NCBI GenBank assembly: GCA_022376465.1
Contig: JACDTU010000001.1
Coordinates: forward strand, 1,426,001-1,490,000
Direction of reading: 5' to 3'
DNA: 64,000 nucleotides
Origin: Cubamyces lactineus
Lineage: Eukaryota > Basidiomycota > Agaricomycetes > Polyporales > Polyporaceae
A model generated the notes under the pieces. It did not search any database, was not told where the DNA came from, and saw only the letters and a list, made by a program, of their open reading frames with translations. Below, piece after piece: positions 29,544 through 40,774 of the stretch. A program made the position numbers and the translations under genes. How positions within the stretch are numbered: the first letter of the stretch is position 1; every line of letters starts with the position of its first letter.

Positions 29544-32491
29544 CGTGAAAGCCCTTGGGTGTTATGGGGAGACAAAGAGCCTATGCGTTGACAAGAAACG
29601 GAGCCCACAGATGGCGGTTACTTGGGGGCGACCCTGACTGTTCGCGAGGCTGATCGTCGGGTGTGAGGACGGTTACGCTTGACACAGCGGTGTTGACAAT
29701 CGCCACGGCTAGCGTGATCTGCAAACATACGATCATTCGTAAGCACTATATGAATTGCATACGGACTACAGAGCAGGTAGAGCAGGCTATGCACAATTCA
29801 CGGACCTCGAAATCGGGTAGATCTGACCGGGTACAATGTCGTCTGTCAGCAGTACCGAGTTGCTTCTAGGATCTTGCGCACGCCGATGCCGAATGGGAGA
29901 GACAAAGGCCAACGGCAGAAGGCGTGAAAGCGTCGTAAGCGCGAGGGGTCAAAGCTGGGATGGACGAGGCAGGTTTAGTCGCGCATCCAAGGTTCCGAGA
30001 TCACTGGTGCCCCTATGCGGCTATTTGGATTGTGGCTGCTGCTGATGCTGGGAGCTGAGTATAGTCGTCGAACGATGATATACGATGATGTATCAGAGCA
30101 AAGCTGAGAGGTGATCCGCCTGGAGAGTGCGAAGATGATGAAGAGGAACTGCGTAGGTAGAGCCGACCCTGCCCTGGACTTTGCACGAGTCCTCTCCGAA
30201 GCGCCCATTCATAAACTCCGGATGCTACCGCCGGCATCGCGCTGACGGTGTAGTTGTATCGCCAAGACTCCGAAGTCGGTGCACGCAGAATTGTGTTATC
30301 CAGCCACGCCCTTAGGAAGCACACAGCTGACAAACGTCGAAAGTCTACAAGTCTGCTTCAATGAATACTCCGGTCGGCATCAACAGCAAGCCTCAAAGAG
30401 ACCGCAGGTATTTCGCCGATTACCGGAGCGCTATTGAATGTATGATATAGAGCATATGATAGTTTGCTTATGCCGTTATAGGTGAATATATATGGTGCGT
30501 GTTGATGTATGTAGCATCGTAGAGGAGTTGCAGGTAACGTTGTGTGTATGTGAACGATTCAGAATACAAAGGACTACAGCCAGTAGGGCATCAATGACGT
30601 CATAAGCATACACTACCGTCCGTTCAGTCGTCGGTCAATGTGCTCAAGCAAGCAATCATAACGTCTACAACGCTTCAACGTCAGTCGACCTTCGGGATAT
30701 GCACAAAACCCACATAAGCCAAATACGTTGTCTCTCGTAGGAAAGGCAAACGCTTCCCTTTCGCAAATCCAGGGCTTGCTGACCTTTCTTGTCCCGCGAC
30801 GGTCGAGATTGAGGTACTCTAGCGGCGCGTGTACTTTGCTAGATGAATTCTCAGTTTGACATTCGCTGCCTACGGTGTAGGAATGTAATACGCCGACGTG
30901 GACGTCGGTCTTGAATGCTTCGCGATGTCAAGATGTACTGGATGCGGCGCCTTCGGGCCCTTCCGATTGCGACATATGCTTTGCGCCAGTGCAGATCGCC
31001 GCCAAGTCCGCCAGGCGGGGAACACTTCCATGCTGGCATTCATGCTGACGCGAACATGTCGGTGCGTCGCCCATCCGAACGCAGCCGTGCTAAGTCCTGC
31101 GCTATGGACGTCTTCTCCGCGCCGCGTAACGCCCGACAGAGTTCTGACTTAGAAACAGCCTCAACCCCAGCGGGAGATGGGACACCCGGTACATGGCCGT
31201 TGCGCCAAACTCTAGGAGAAGACGGCGGCCTTTTGGAATCCGTAGGATGCGATTGCGTGTTTCCTGCCACCGCGGGCGCTGTGGGAGCAGTCCATTGGAA
31301 TCAACGATGCTATAAATGTCTGATGCCACTATCAGCGTGGCGCTGCCTCTTGGAAGCGTCGAACTCACCTGGACCAGAGGACATCTTCGCATGCGGCAAG
31401 TCTGTATTTCGGGTACAGGACTCCCTCGATGACGGAAGGCATCTCATTTGCACGGTCTACACGGCTCTGGACGACACAAAACCGAGGGCCTGTTGGCTCG
31501 CGATCAGAGTGGGCATACGATACACAACGGTTTTGATGCCCCTAGACCCGGGCGGTGCGATAGACAGGTCGTATCACCAGAGCGGACACAAAGCGGCTTT
31601 GTACTTGGTCGTCTTCAGACATGTGGATAGTGAGTTCGAGGTGGTGTTCGGGGCTCAACTTGGAGGAGTACTGCGGGATGGTGGCAGGAGCACAGGAGTT
31701 GTTGTTGCTATACTTTTGGCTCCACATGAGAGCTGAGAAGCCTGTTCGCTGTTCGCTGGTGGACTAGGGTCAAACAGGTAGAGAGACCTGTCGTGATCAT
31801 CAGTACCGGTCGGCGCGCAGGGCCGTGCGCGTGAGACGCAGCGCTGATGAAGAGGTGAGGCGGGAGGAGGAGGGGAAAGTCAACTTGGGGGTCGCTAGGC
31901 TCGACGAGGTGTACTTATTCGAGGGCTGCCGCGTAAGATTGGGAGGAGTTTGAGAGCGCGAGGCTAGCGTGCGTTTGGCGAAGAGGACGAGAGGGTGATG
32001 TTAGAAGGGAGAGAGCGCGGGCCGTACTGAGCCGAAGGGGGAATGGTTGCGAACTGGGGTGATGCCGACGGCGGCAGTTTCCATATTGCTTGAGTGGTGG
32101 GCGCTGGCGGGGGACGGGGAGAGAGCCCGGGCTGGCCGCGGACGGAGGACCATCTTCCAGTCGTGTTCTCCTTCCTCGCACCATCTTCTCTCTCCCTCCT
32201 TCCGTCGACCAAGACGACGAGGTCTCCGTGGGCCCCGTTCCTCCCCCCGTGCGGGCTTTCTCCTCCCCAAGTCCCGCTCCAAAGGTGAGCGTCCTCACAA
32301 CCCCCGCCCTCCCCCTGCCGTTTCACCTCCTGTTGATCGTATCTCATTTACGTGCACGGCACATCTCGCTTCCCAGCCCATATTTCAATCTCTAATCATC
32401 GCCCTGCCTCCCGCGGGCGCGCTCTCCCCGTCGCTCCTTTCTCTCTCTTCTCTTCTTCCTCCTCCCACCCAGCACCATCCTCGCTCTCGCC
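29544..32491. other. 2.9-kb intergenic region between divergent genes
   Basis: Upstream region shared by the zinc-cluster factor (-) and the membrane protein (+). The right end (about 32380-32490) is strongly pyrimidine-rich on the plus strand, a common fungal core-promoter or leader feature. One 273-codon frame (30915-31736) is listed separately at low confidence. No RNA gene or repeat family was seen; the length may reflect complex regulation. Confidence 0.4.
30915..31736 (+). CDS. Uncertain open frame, 273 codons
   Basis: An uninterrupted frame from ATG to TGA inside a long intergenic region. The translation is Arg/Ala/Gly-rich with ordinary hydrophobic content near its end (ALYLVVFRHVDSEFEVVFG), but resembles no family I know, has no signal peptide or clear domain, and overlaps frames on the other strand. 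It could be a lineage-specific gene, an exon of a larger gene, or chance in GC-rich DNA. Listed because it is the longest unexplained frame in the window. Confidence 0.2.
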   Translation: MLRDVKMYWMRRLRALPIATYALRQCRSPPSPPGGEHFHAGIHADANMSVRRPSERSRAKSCAMDVFSAPRNARQSSDLETASTPAGDGTPGTWPLRQTLGEDGGLLESVGCDCVFPATAGAVGAVHWNQRCYKCLMPLSAWRCLLEASNSPGPEDIFACGKSVFRVQDSLDDGRHLICTVYTALDDTKPRACWLAIRVGIRYTTVLMPLDPGGAIDRSYHQSGHKAALYLVVFRHVDSEFEVVFGAQLGGVLRDGGRSTGVVVAILLAPHES

Positions 32492-33949
32492 ATGCGCATT
32501 GCCCCACACCGCAAGGCCCGCCAAGATAATGGTGCTCAGGACCTCCCCAGCATATCCGGCTTCGGTGGTGCGCTCACTATCACAACTACCCCGGTCGACA
32601 CCGATGCTCTCGCTTTCAACACCAAGCTCGCTCAGACCACTGCTTCACTTAGTGCGCCACCCTTGAACGGCGACACGATCACGCTCCCACCGACGTCTAC
32701 GCCAGCTCCTACTGCTGCTCCAGCCTCTTCCAGTGTAGCAGACAACGGGGCAGCATCTTCAGCCTCAAAGAGCTCACAAATCCCGCTCGGCGCTGTCATC
32801 GGCGCATGCGTAGGCGCGTTCGTTCTCGTCGTCCTCATCATCTGTCTGGTCTATGCGTGGTACAAGCGCTCGACCGACAAGCTAAGCGCTGCAGCGCGCA
32901 TGAACGCCGCCGGCCAGGCAGAGCAGCAGCGCGCGAACCCGAGAGACTTTAGCCGCCTCGATTCGCCCGAGAAGCGCAGAAACGACCTCCCGCCGCCTTC
33001 GCCCGGGACGCGGGAGCAGCACGAGTCGGACGAGAAGAACTTCTCCATGTTCAAGAAGTCGCCCAGTGTGCGCACCGCGTACACGACCAAGACCAACACG
33101 GACGAGGATCAGGTGATGGATCTCCCCCAGCTCGACTTTACGAAGTATCACCCGTCGCTCGCCCAGGAACTTGCGCTTGAGCAGCCCGAGAAGCCGTACG
33201 CGAACGTTGCACGCCAGAACAGTGGTGTGTCCTGGGACGGTGAGACGCTCGGCGACGATTCCTTCCTCTCGATGCACTCTATGCGTGTCGACTCTGGTAC
33301 GATGTCACCTACGATGGTCATGGCGAAGATGACTCCGCCGGCCACCGCATCCGCCGTGCACAAGTGGGAATCCGCCGAGGTACTGAACCTTGACGACGAC
33401 GAATCCGCGCAACCCGCCCCACAACCATCGCGGAACCCGTTCGCGGACATGGCAGAGGAGCGTCGTGCGCGCACGAACCCGTTCTTCAACGCTCAGGACA
33501 TGACCCGGAACCGGAACAGCAGGGCGATTCGCAGTCGCAGCAACAGCCGCACGAGTCGTGCCCAAAGCCTCGTCCGCTCTGAAAGTCGCGCCACACAACA
33601 CACCGTCACGCAGCAGAACACGAACCCATTCCTCGACCTGCAAGACGCAGTGCCGATCTCGGCGATCGAGATGTCCACCCCGGACACGCTCGCGCCGAAC
33701 CACGGGCTGCCGCAGGACAAATCGTCCGTGCCCAGCGGCGCGTCCGCGTCCGCGTTCGGGAACGAGCACGCGATGGCGTCGCTCATCGCCGCGCTCGACC
33801 TGTCGAAAGAGCAGGTCGAGGAGCGTTTGCGCGTCGTGTCGATGCAGGGCTCGACAATCTCTGCGTACTCGGAGAACGACGACTCGGATATCGCGACCGT
33901 GCGCGAGTGGCCGCTGCCCCCGGGCGCCACGAAGCCCGTCTCGCCTTGA
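32492..33949 (+). CDS. Single-pass membrane protein with cytosolic NPF motifs
   Basis: Intronless, 485 residues, family not recognised. Seen: a 95-residue Ser/Thr/Ala/Pro-rich N-terminal part without a signal peptide, one transmembrane helix at about 97-123 (IPLGAVIGACVGAFVLVVLI) followed by basic WYKRSTDK, then a long polar C-terminal region. By the positive-inside rule the C-terminus is cytosolic, with a short, probably O-glycosylated ectodomain. The cytosolic part has three NPF tripeptides (residues 315-317, 329-331, 378-380), the ligand of EH domains in endocytic proteins such as Pan1/Ede1, and an Arg/Ser repeat (about 340-366). Upstream is a CT-rich leader. Architecture recalls stress sensors or cell-surface adaptors, but no function is assigned. 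The downstream neighbour has a similar membrane segment. Confidence 0.8.
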   Translation: MRIAPHRKARQDNGAQDLPSISGFGGALTITTTPVDTDALAFNTKLAQTTASLSAPPLNGDTITLPPTSTPAPTAAPASSSVADNGAASSASKSSQIPLGAVIGACVGAFVLVVLIICLVYAWYKRSTDKLSAAARMNAAGQAEQQRANPRDFSRLDSPEKRRNDLPPPSPGTREQHESDEKNFSMFKKSPSVRTAYTTKTNTDEDQVMDLPQLDFTKYHPSLAQELALEQPEKPYANVARQNSGVSWDGETLGDDSFLSMHSMRVDSGTMSPTMVMAKMTPPATASAVHKWESAEVLNLDDDESAQPAPQPSRNPFADMAEERRARTNPFFNAQDMTRNRNSRAIRSRSNSRTSRAQSLVRSESRATQHTVTQQNTNPFLDLQDAVPISAIEMSTPDTLAPNHGLPQDKSSVPSGASASAFGNEHAMASLIAALDLSKEQVEERLRVVSMQGSTISAYSENDDSDIATVREWPLPPGATKPVSP

Positions 33950-36468
33950 TCCAGGTTGGCGTGTCGTCCTGAGCTCCTCCTGCCGCATTCCGCCGTAGCA
34001 ACCTACAGTAGTTTCCGCAGCCTGCGGGATCGAGCTGTCGTCCTTTCCTGAGCTGAGCGCGTGCGCCGCCGTCCCTTCCCTTGAACAGCGCTTGACGCCC
34101 GCCCGCCTGTGGCCCTTTGCACACCCTTGTTCTTCGCTTCTCCCTCGAGTCTGGATGCACTCCCCCCTCCCCCAGTTTTGCCACACCCCATACTCCGCCC
34201 TCCAACACCTCCCTCCTCTGATGTACATGATACGTGGGTCATGACACGCTGACGCCCTCTTGTCCTCCCACCCTCCCCGCACGCTGAGCCAGTATGTTCA
34301 TGGACTCTTGGTACCCCTGTATCCGCCGCCTTACTCGCACCCTGTCGAGGCTCGGACAGCTCTCACCACATCCATCATCCTCCTCCCCGATGTATGTTAT
34401 CTTCCGTACATCCTCTCCCTCCCCTACCCAACGCCACCTCTTTTTTGTTACTTTGTTACCCCCCGACCGCTCGCAGGAAGAATCCTCTTCATTATTCACT
34501 TTCTTCACCTTTCTGGTCTTCCTCCGGCTGAAGCGCCTCGTCCTCCCGTCTATCCGTCTATGACTGCAGCAGGCTTTGGTTCTCTGGTCCGTTTTTCTAG
34601 TGTACTACATAACCGCTGATTTATTTATAATTCGTCGTCGCTCCCGCCTCCGTCTCCGTCGTCGTACAAGGCTACGTTGGGTTCTCCCCCTGGCCGATTC
34701 CCCCTCCCGCAGACCTCCTGCCGCTCCCAACAGTATGCAACACATCTTTGTGGCGAATGAAATTCGCTGTTTTTGAAATCTGTAGGTGCGGCGGGACTGA
34801 CTATTTCGTACAAGGGGAGAACGCGCAGGTGAGTTCCCTCTTTCATATATCAACTACGATAAATCATATGCGCATATGTGTCTCAGCAAAGACGATTGTG
34901 GTCTGCTCGACTCCGGGCGCAGGCCATGCCGGAAGACGCGGTGTTGAGTAGAGGTCTCGGCGGGACTGTGCGCCCGGACGTGCCTGTTGACTTGGCCATG
35001 TTGTCTTTCGTGCATGCTGTCAGTGCTTTGACGCGGGTCTCGCAGGGTGCTGTGATTCCTGCAGTGCATCCTCGGATCAACTGTAGCAGTGGGTGCTTCG
35101 ATGCCTCCGACTCAGTTTCTGAGTGACTCTACTTGGGGGGTCGCACTCGTGCGTCAATGGTGAGGCGGCTCGAACGGATGCACATATGCATGTTCCACAA
35201 CTCCGAGACGAAACCTCCTGCGGATCGAAGTTCTTGCAGCCTGAGGTGAGCAGGCCGACGTCGACCCGCGCGTGCGAGGTCGAAGGAACGAGCATCCGTA
35301 TGCGTCAAACCAGGACAATAGGCTCGCCCGATCCGGATGACACCTTGTGAGCTTGCGGAGTCTTATTTGGCGTGCATCGCATGGGATGGACATCATGGGC
35401 GGGATGACCGGGGTGTGCGGCGGCGCCACGCTGACAGCTGTGCGCGAACGATGAGTACGTGTGGACGTACGTATGCGTAAGTGCTTTCGGGCTGTGCGCG
35501 TATGGACAAGGGATGGTGATGGGGGTCGTGGGCGCGAAGTCCCCACGCGTGCGTTGGTGGGACTGGGGAGTTGGATGATGAGAAAGCCTGAGCTTGAACA
35601 GCCTGCGAGCCTCGATCGGAGCTGCAAGACGAATGAGAGAGAGATTGTGCCCGACGGTCAAAGTCGCAGAACCACATCGTGTTGAACTGTTCGCTGCAGA
35701 TGGTACAGTTGTGCTCGCGGGAGCAGTAGCAGCGGGTTAGATAACGCGCGGCTAAGGTTCGATGCCGGTGCGACACAGTGTATCGGCGGATTTGATGTTG
35801 TGGAACCGTACGCGTATCTGGCAAACGGTTCGCCCGGGGCGGGACGTGCATTAGAGACATGGTCAAGACATGATCAGGGTGCTCGCACGAAGGGAGACGA
35901 GATGAGGGAGGATAGGGAATACGGAAAGAGCAGGAGGATAGCTATATATGGAGGAGAGCATGACGGGGTGGCGTCGCGCGATGTGGAGGATGCGCCATGG
36001 TTACGGACCGGGTGCACGGTTCAGATTCGGATTCTGCTCATTTTCGAGGGCGATGGCAACGCGCGCATATATCCTTTCCTCCCCTCCCTCCTCACTCCCT
36101 CCCTCTCCTCCTCCCCGCCCTACTCCGTGGCCTCAGGTGCATTCCGTCCCCGGCGTGTCTTCTCCGCCTGCACCTCCGTGTCCCCGTCCCTCCTTGGCGT
36201 CCGTCATTATTCCCCCTCGGGCTGGGGCTCATACTCATCGCTCTATACGCGACTCTCTTCTGGTCACGATCCGATCTGCCCATCTGTCATTCATTTCTTC
36301 AATACCATTCCTTTCCCCCGCCTCGACTAACCAGTCAACCACAACAATAACAACAACGAAGCCGAACGAACACAACACAGACCGTTCGCTCTTCCAAGTA
36401 TAGCCAGCCTTACGCATCCCCGAAGTCGCACCCACGCATACACACACACAACAACCCTGCAATTCAAA
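33950..36468. other. 2.5-kb intergenic region between two membrane-protein genes
   Basis: Holds the 3' flank of the NPF protein gene (T- and C-rich to about 34640) and the upstream region of the SH3-like gene, whose last 400 bp include pyrimidine-rich tracts (36060-36210) and an A/C-rich stretch just before the ATG. Frames on both strands are short and unrelated to known proteins. Confidence 0.4.
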
Positions 36469-37439
36469 ATGGCCCCTTACATTGACATGTCCGCGCGCTT
36501 GACTGCGCGCAGCGACTACCCGACCGGCGAGGACAACAGCCTCAGCGGTATCGTCATCGCAGGCATCGTCGTCGCCGCCGCTATCGGTGCTGGCGCCGCG
36601 ATCTGGCTCGCCGTCCGATGGTACCGCAAGCGCTCCGCCGATAAGCGCGCCATGCGCCGTGGCTCCGCCTTCGTCAACTACACCGGTTCGGAGGACGAGA
36701 AGGGCTCGATTCCCAGGTATGCGTTCAGAGTTATGGCCTCGCGCGCCTGCTGCGGTCCTGGAATCATAATGAACTCATGATTGTACCCTTTCCGCTTCCC
36801 GCTAGCGCCGGTGCCGCCCTCCCTGTGAAGGGCACGTTCTCGCGCGACCAGATGCATGCGGGCGTAGTCATGCCTGAACGCGCCGTCCTTCGTCCTGGCG
36901 CGTCTCGCGACGAGATCATCGAACACTACGCCGCGGAAGGCAAGCTGCCCAGGCCGTTCGCACCGTTCTCACCCAAGCGGAGCATGGACACCGCCGACGC
37001 TGTTGAGGAAGTGATGAAACGGGATTCTGGTCGACCCTCCTCCACCGCATCGTGGCTTAACCCCGGGCTCCTTGCGGGTAGCCGCGGCTCGCGCATGTCC
37101 GTATCGTCCACGACGTCTTCGCTCGGAAACACGTCGCAGAAGAAGGTCCGGCAGATCTTCGACCCCGTCCTTCCCGACGAGCTTGTGGTCGTACTCGGCC
37201 AGTCCCTCACGGTCGTCCAGAACTATGACGACGGCTGGTGCATCGTCGGCCGTGACAGCATGCTGAAGCCCGGAGACGTCGAGCTCGGCGCTGTTCCTGC
37301 GTGGATATTCCTCAAGCCCGTGAAGGGTCTCCGTGCCGAACGTCCCATGCGCGTGTCCAGTCTGGGCGTGACTGTTAACCTCGAGCCACCACCATCGTTC
37401 GAGCACCGCGAGAACATCATGTCCTGGTCTAACTTCTAA
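36469..37439 (+). CDS. Single-pass membrane protein with cytosolic SH3-like domain
   Basis: Two exons, 36469-36716 and 36806-37439, give 293 residues. Seen: a short polar N-terminus, one transmembrane helix at about 27-49 (IVIAGIVVAAAIGAGAAIWL) followed by basic WYRKRSADKR, a linker, and an SH3-like domain at about 195-260 (QIFDPVLPDELVVVLGQSLTV, then NYDDGWCIVG and AVPAWIFLKP), where the Asp/Glu-rich loop and the Trp of the ligand groove are recognisable. Fus1-type fungal proteins share the TM-plus-SH3 layout and act in cell fusion or polarity; that role is inference. No signal peptide, so the helix probably acts as a reverse signal anchor. The splice was set by restoring the frame (S-A-G-A-A). 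Confidence 0.82.
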
Positions 37440-38684
37440 GCGATGCCTATCCGCCGCACCATGCCGCTAGTGCAACTCTTCTTGGACCGATTCGCCAGCT
37501 TGGGCATACTCGGTACCCATCCAGTCATATACCGCTCCGCCATACCCCTGCACCCGCCTGCTGCGCCTGTGCTATGGCGTAAGCACCTCATTATTCTGCA
37601 CTTCTTGTGACTAGACTCTCCCTGGAGGATTTGAACCGTGGTGTGGCCTCAACGCTTTCCGTCTTCGATCGCCCTGGGGAATACGCCATATTCCGAGGGA
37701 GGACCCGCCCACCACGCCGTTTTGTTCTGTGTTATATCCCGCTCCGCCTTCGCCATACCACGCCACTGTATACCGCGCTGTTCGTTCGTTTATTCCCCTG
37801 CATGACCTCTCTTCTCCCCTCTTAGCGCAACATTAGTGCACATACACTTGTTGTTTGTGCACGCTGCGACTGCTCTGCTCTCGACGCTCTTCCGCACGCC
37901 CCCTCCGCTACTCGTCTCCCGACTACCAGTCGATCTCGTAGCCGCGTCTCTGCGCCAATCCCAACCATCCGATCCTCTAACCCTCCAGCACCTACCCTTC
38001 CACCCTCTCCCGTCTCACTTCTTGCACTTGCACTTTACACCTAATCGCGCGTGCGTGCGCGCGCGTTTGCCTCGTAGTACGTACCGGCAGCGGTCGCTCG
38101 TCTCCCCCTCCCAGAAGGCGTTCCGTCGTAGTAGCTCTTTATGTACATGTCCTCCCGCTTCTGTCGCAATCCGCCGCAATGTATCTACTGTGCACGACCA
38201 ATGCCCCCTTCCCCCCTTACCCACTCGACTCGACTCGGCTGTAGGAGTATATTTTGAATCACCTTTGTTGAGGCTTGCCAGCTGTGTGGTTGGTTGGGGC
38301 GGGTTTGGGTGGATGTGGTTGAGGCGCGATTGTGACTAGGGCGTGGGTGGTATATGATGAACTGCAACGTACTTGACCGTGCGTCATGCGTTACTTCGGA
38401 GCTGTGGGCAATTATCCAAGAGATCGAGGAAGTTGTAGCGAGCGCTATGAGGTAATAGTGTGTCCCATGTGTATATTTGATCGCAACGGGCGTTGAGTAG
38501 ACACGTGTTTGTGTGTTGCCCGCGATCGACATCGGGGTATCTGAGACTTTTACTCACCTTCAGCCACCTCTGATTCGGTCAAGCAATCGTCAACTGGTTT
38601 CTAGGTCCATCACGCCCACTAGGACCGCGTATAGATCTGCCGCAATCCCCCACCAGAGCACACGCGAGGCCTAACGAAGCCAGA
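37440..38684. other. Intergenic before the Asa1 gene
   Basis: 1.25 kb of 3' and 5' flanks between two plus-strand genes. A T-arm-like string at about 37632 does not fold into a tRNA (see rejected). The stretch 37830-38220 is C- and T-rich. No gene is seen. Confidence 0.45.
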
Positions 38685-40282
38685 ATGTCTGCTCCACCCC
38701 CTCCAACGCCGAAACACCTCATCCGCAGCCACGCCGCGCAAGTGAACGTCCTGCACATCTCGGACGACAACGAGCGCATCTACTCCGGGGACGCCTCCGG
38801 GTTAGTCGTCGTCACGTCGACGCGCACCCTGCGCGCGCTCGCGTCGTGGAAGGCGCACACCGACGGCCTGCTAGGCGTGCAGGAGTGGGAGGGCCGTATC
38901 ATCACGTCCGTTCGTGCTTCCCGCAGCCTCTTTGAGCTCTTCTTAACGATGCGGATGTGGTCGCTGATGTTCGTCTCGTATGATGCAGACATGGACGAGA
39001 TAACAAGCTGCACGTATGGGAGGGCGTTCGCGAGCCTGTGCGTTCGCTGGGCAGCTCTGCGGCGCTCCCGGGGCTGCAGAGCCCGAAGTTGTGCTATTCC
39101 CTGGACGTGAACGCGCTGAACTACTGCAGGTTTTCGCTCATGCCCATCGCAGGGGAAAAGCGCACGGAGGAGCGGCAGGCGTTGCTTGCGGTTCCGAATT
39201 TGGTCGAGTCTGCGTATGTACGTGCGTCGTTCGTTGTTGGAGTAGTTGGGTTTGAGGTACTGATGATGGTGGTGACGTACGGTAGGCCGATATTTGGACT
39301 CTTCCTGGGAAGCAGAGGCTACACGCTGCGATCGGGAAGCAAGGCCAAGAGGCCCCCGCTTCAGACGGACGTGGCGTGCGTAATGCAGTCGGTAGGTCTA
39401 CCTCTCAATCCTCGTAAATACGTAGATAGACTGTCTGGCGAATTCCTACAGGCATCATCATGTCTATGCACCTCTTGTCCGTCCCGCACCCAAATGTACC
39501 TGAACGCACCCGTTTACGGCTGTTATGCGGGTACGAAAACGGGAGCGTGACGATGTGGGGGTATACGCGCGATGACAAGGAGGTCTCGATCGAAGGCATG
39601 GGTTGGGAGTCCTTGTGGACGGTCCGGCTACACGTCGAGTCTGGTGAGTGTCATATGCTAGCTTCTGATTTACTCAAATTGCTCATGGCGTGATTGCAGT
39701 GATGGCGATGACGGTCTCTCCGGACGGGTCGTTCGCGCTCTCGGTGTCTGCCGACCATCTAGTTGGCCGATACAACATTCATGTAAGTTCACCTTGCAGA
39801 CAGCATAGATGTGCGTATGCTGACCATGGCACAGGAATTCGACTCCGTGGCAGATGTGAAAGAGGCGTGCACCGTGTTCAAGACGAAGCATCCGGGCAAC
39901 GGCTCGATCGCAATCAGAGGCGACGGACGGATATGCGCCATTGGAGGTTGGGATGGCAGGTTCGTAGCCTTTCCTAGTGCCACCCTCAGCTGCATAGGAC
40001 TGAATTGTCTTCTACGCTAGGATCCGACTATACTCTACAAAGTCGTTCAAGCCCCTCGGCACGCTCTCCTACCACAAGAAGAACTGCCAATGCCTCGCAT
40101 TCGCTCACTCACCACAGCAACCACTTCCTACGACACCTTCGTCTCCGGAAGGTGGCGCCGAAGAGGATGACGAGGACGAGATGACGGAAGGAGAGAGGTC
40201 GGAACGGACCCGGTGGTTGGTATCTGGCGGGCAAGATAGCAGAGTTGCCATATGGTCTCTAATGAATTTCGGGAAAGCGTGA
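38685..40282 (+). CDS. ASA1: WD40 protein Asa1 of the ASTRA complex (GNB1L-like)
   Basis: WD40 propeller subunit of ASTRA, which with Tel2-Tti1-Tti2 supports maturation of PIKK kinases and chromatin regulators; GNB1L is the animal counterpart. Seen: the N-terminus PPTPKHLIRSHAAQVNVLHI; a first blade with IYSGDASGLVVV and ASWKAHTDGLLGVQEWEGRI; after an intron (about 38910-38991) HGRDNKLHVWE; the family-typical SLDVNALNYCRFSLMP and LLAVPNLVES; internal repeats (LLCGYENGSVTMWGY, MTVSPDGSFALSVSAD); and a last blade WLVSGGQDSRVAIWSL. An acidic insert (about 40150-40200) sits before the last blade. About six exons. The stop is at 40280-40282. The tRNA-His gene follows on the other strand. Confidence 0.88.
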
Positions 40283-40393
40283 TTCCTCGACGATCATGTG
40301 TGTGTGCAGGTTGGTTACCGACGGCGGACAGTGCTGGTTTAGCACGACGCGTCAAGTTGGTGCGTTCTGATCTGCGATGTTCACCAGGAGAGC

Positions 40394-40398
40394 AAAAA
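40394..40398 (-). terminator. RNA polymerase III terminator of tRNA-His
   Basis: Five consecutive T residues on the minus strand begin 3-4 nt past the tRNA discriminator base. This is the expected Pol III stop signal and supports an active tRNA gene. Confidence 0.75.
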
Positions 40399-40401
40399 GC
40401 A

Positions 40402-40483
40402 TGTCCCAGGGAGGATTCGAGCCTCCGTCTTCACGGTATTGTGTTTCCACAACGTGACGATCTGACCACTAATCGACAAGGAC
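40402..40483 (-). tRNA. tRNA-His (GUG anticodon) with a 10-nt intron
   Basis: The minus strand folds as a cloverleaf: acceptor GTCCTTG/CTGGGAC (one T-T mismatch at 6:67 and one G-T pair at 5:68), D arm GATTAGTGGTCAGATC, anticodon stem TCACG/CGTGA, T stem GGAGG/CCTCC, discriminator A. The anticodon loop TTGTGG-C carries GTG (40448-40450) and is interrupted after position 37 by a 10-nt intron (40437-40446), so the mature tRNA is 72 nt before CCA and the 5' G added by Thg1. Position 54 of the T loop is C where T is nearly universal. A T5 terminator follows directly. It was read by eye; the anomalies leave a small chance of a pseudogene. Confidence 0.85.
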
Positions 40484-40774
40484 GTTGCGATGAAGCTTTT
40501 GCCGCGGTACATCACGGTCGACGAGAATCTTGGAGAGGCGCCGGAGGATCTGCAGCGATGTGCGCACGATCTCGATCGGGAGTTCTAGCGAAACGCTAAA
40601 AGGTTAGGGCGGATATGGCAGCCACCGCGCGCAGACGCTCTGGCTCTCGCAGATGGTGGCGGACGGGACGAGCCTTGCAGACCGCACGGTACCACGGACA
40701 TCGCTCGTCCTGAGCTGCCCGAGCGATCGACCCGCAATTTTCCTCTCACACCCCCTCGTCTGGCCCAGCCCAAT

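Noticed and set aside
30095..30150. Possible TPP riboswitch (CTGAGAGG string)
   Set aside because: The other conserved helices and the ACCTGAT-type element are missing, and it is not in an intron of a thiamine gene.
33305..34282. A 325-codon minus-strand frame opposite the NPF membrane protein gene
   Set aside because: It is antisense to a well-supported coding region, is Arg/Gly/His-rich as expected from reading GC-biased codons backwards, and has no family features.
37600..37690. Possible tRNA on the minus strand (GGTTCAAATCC string)
   Set aside because: The T stem does not close over five pairs, no matching acceptor stem or anticodon arm can be drawn, and no T-run follows.
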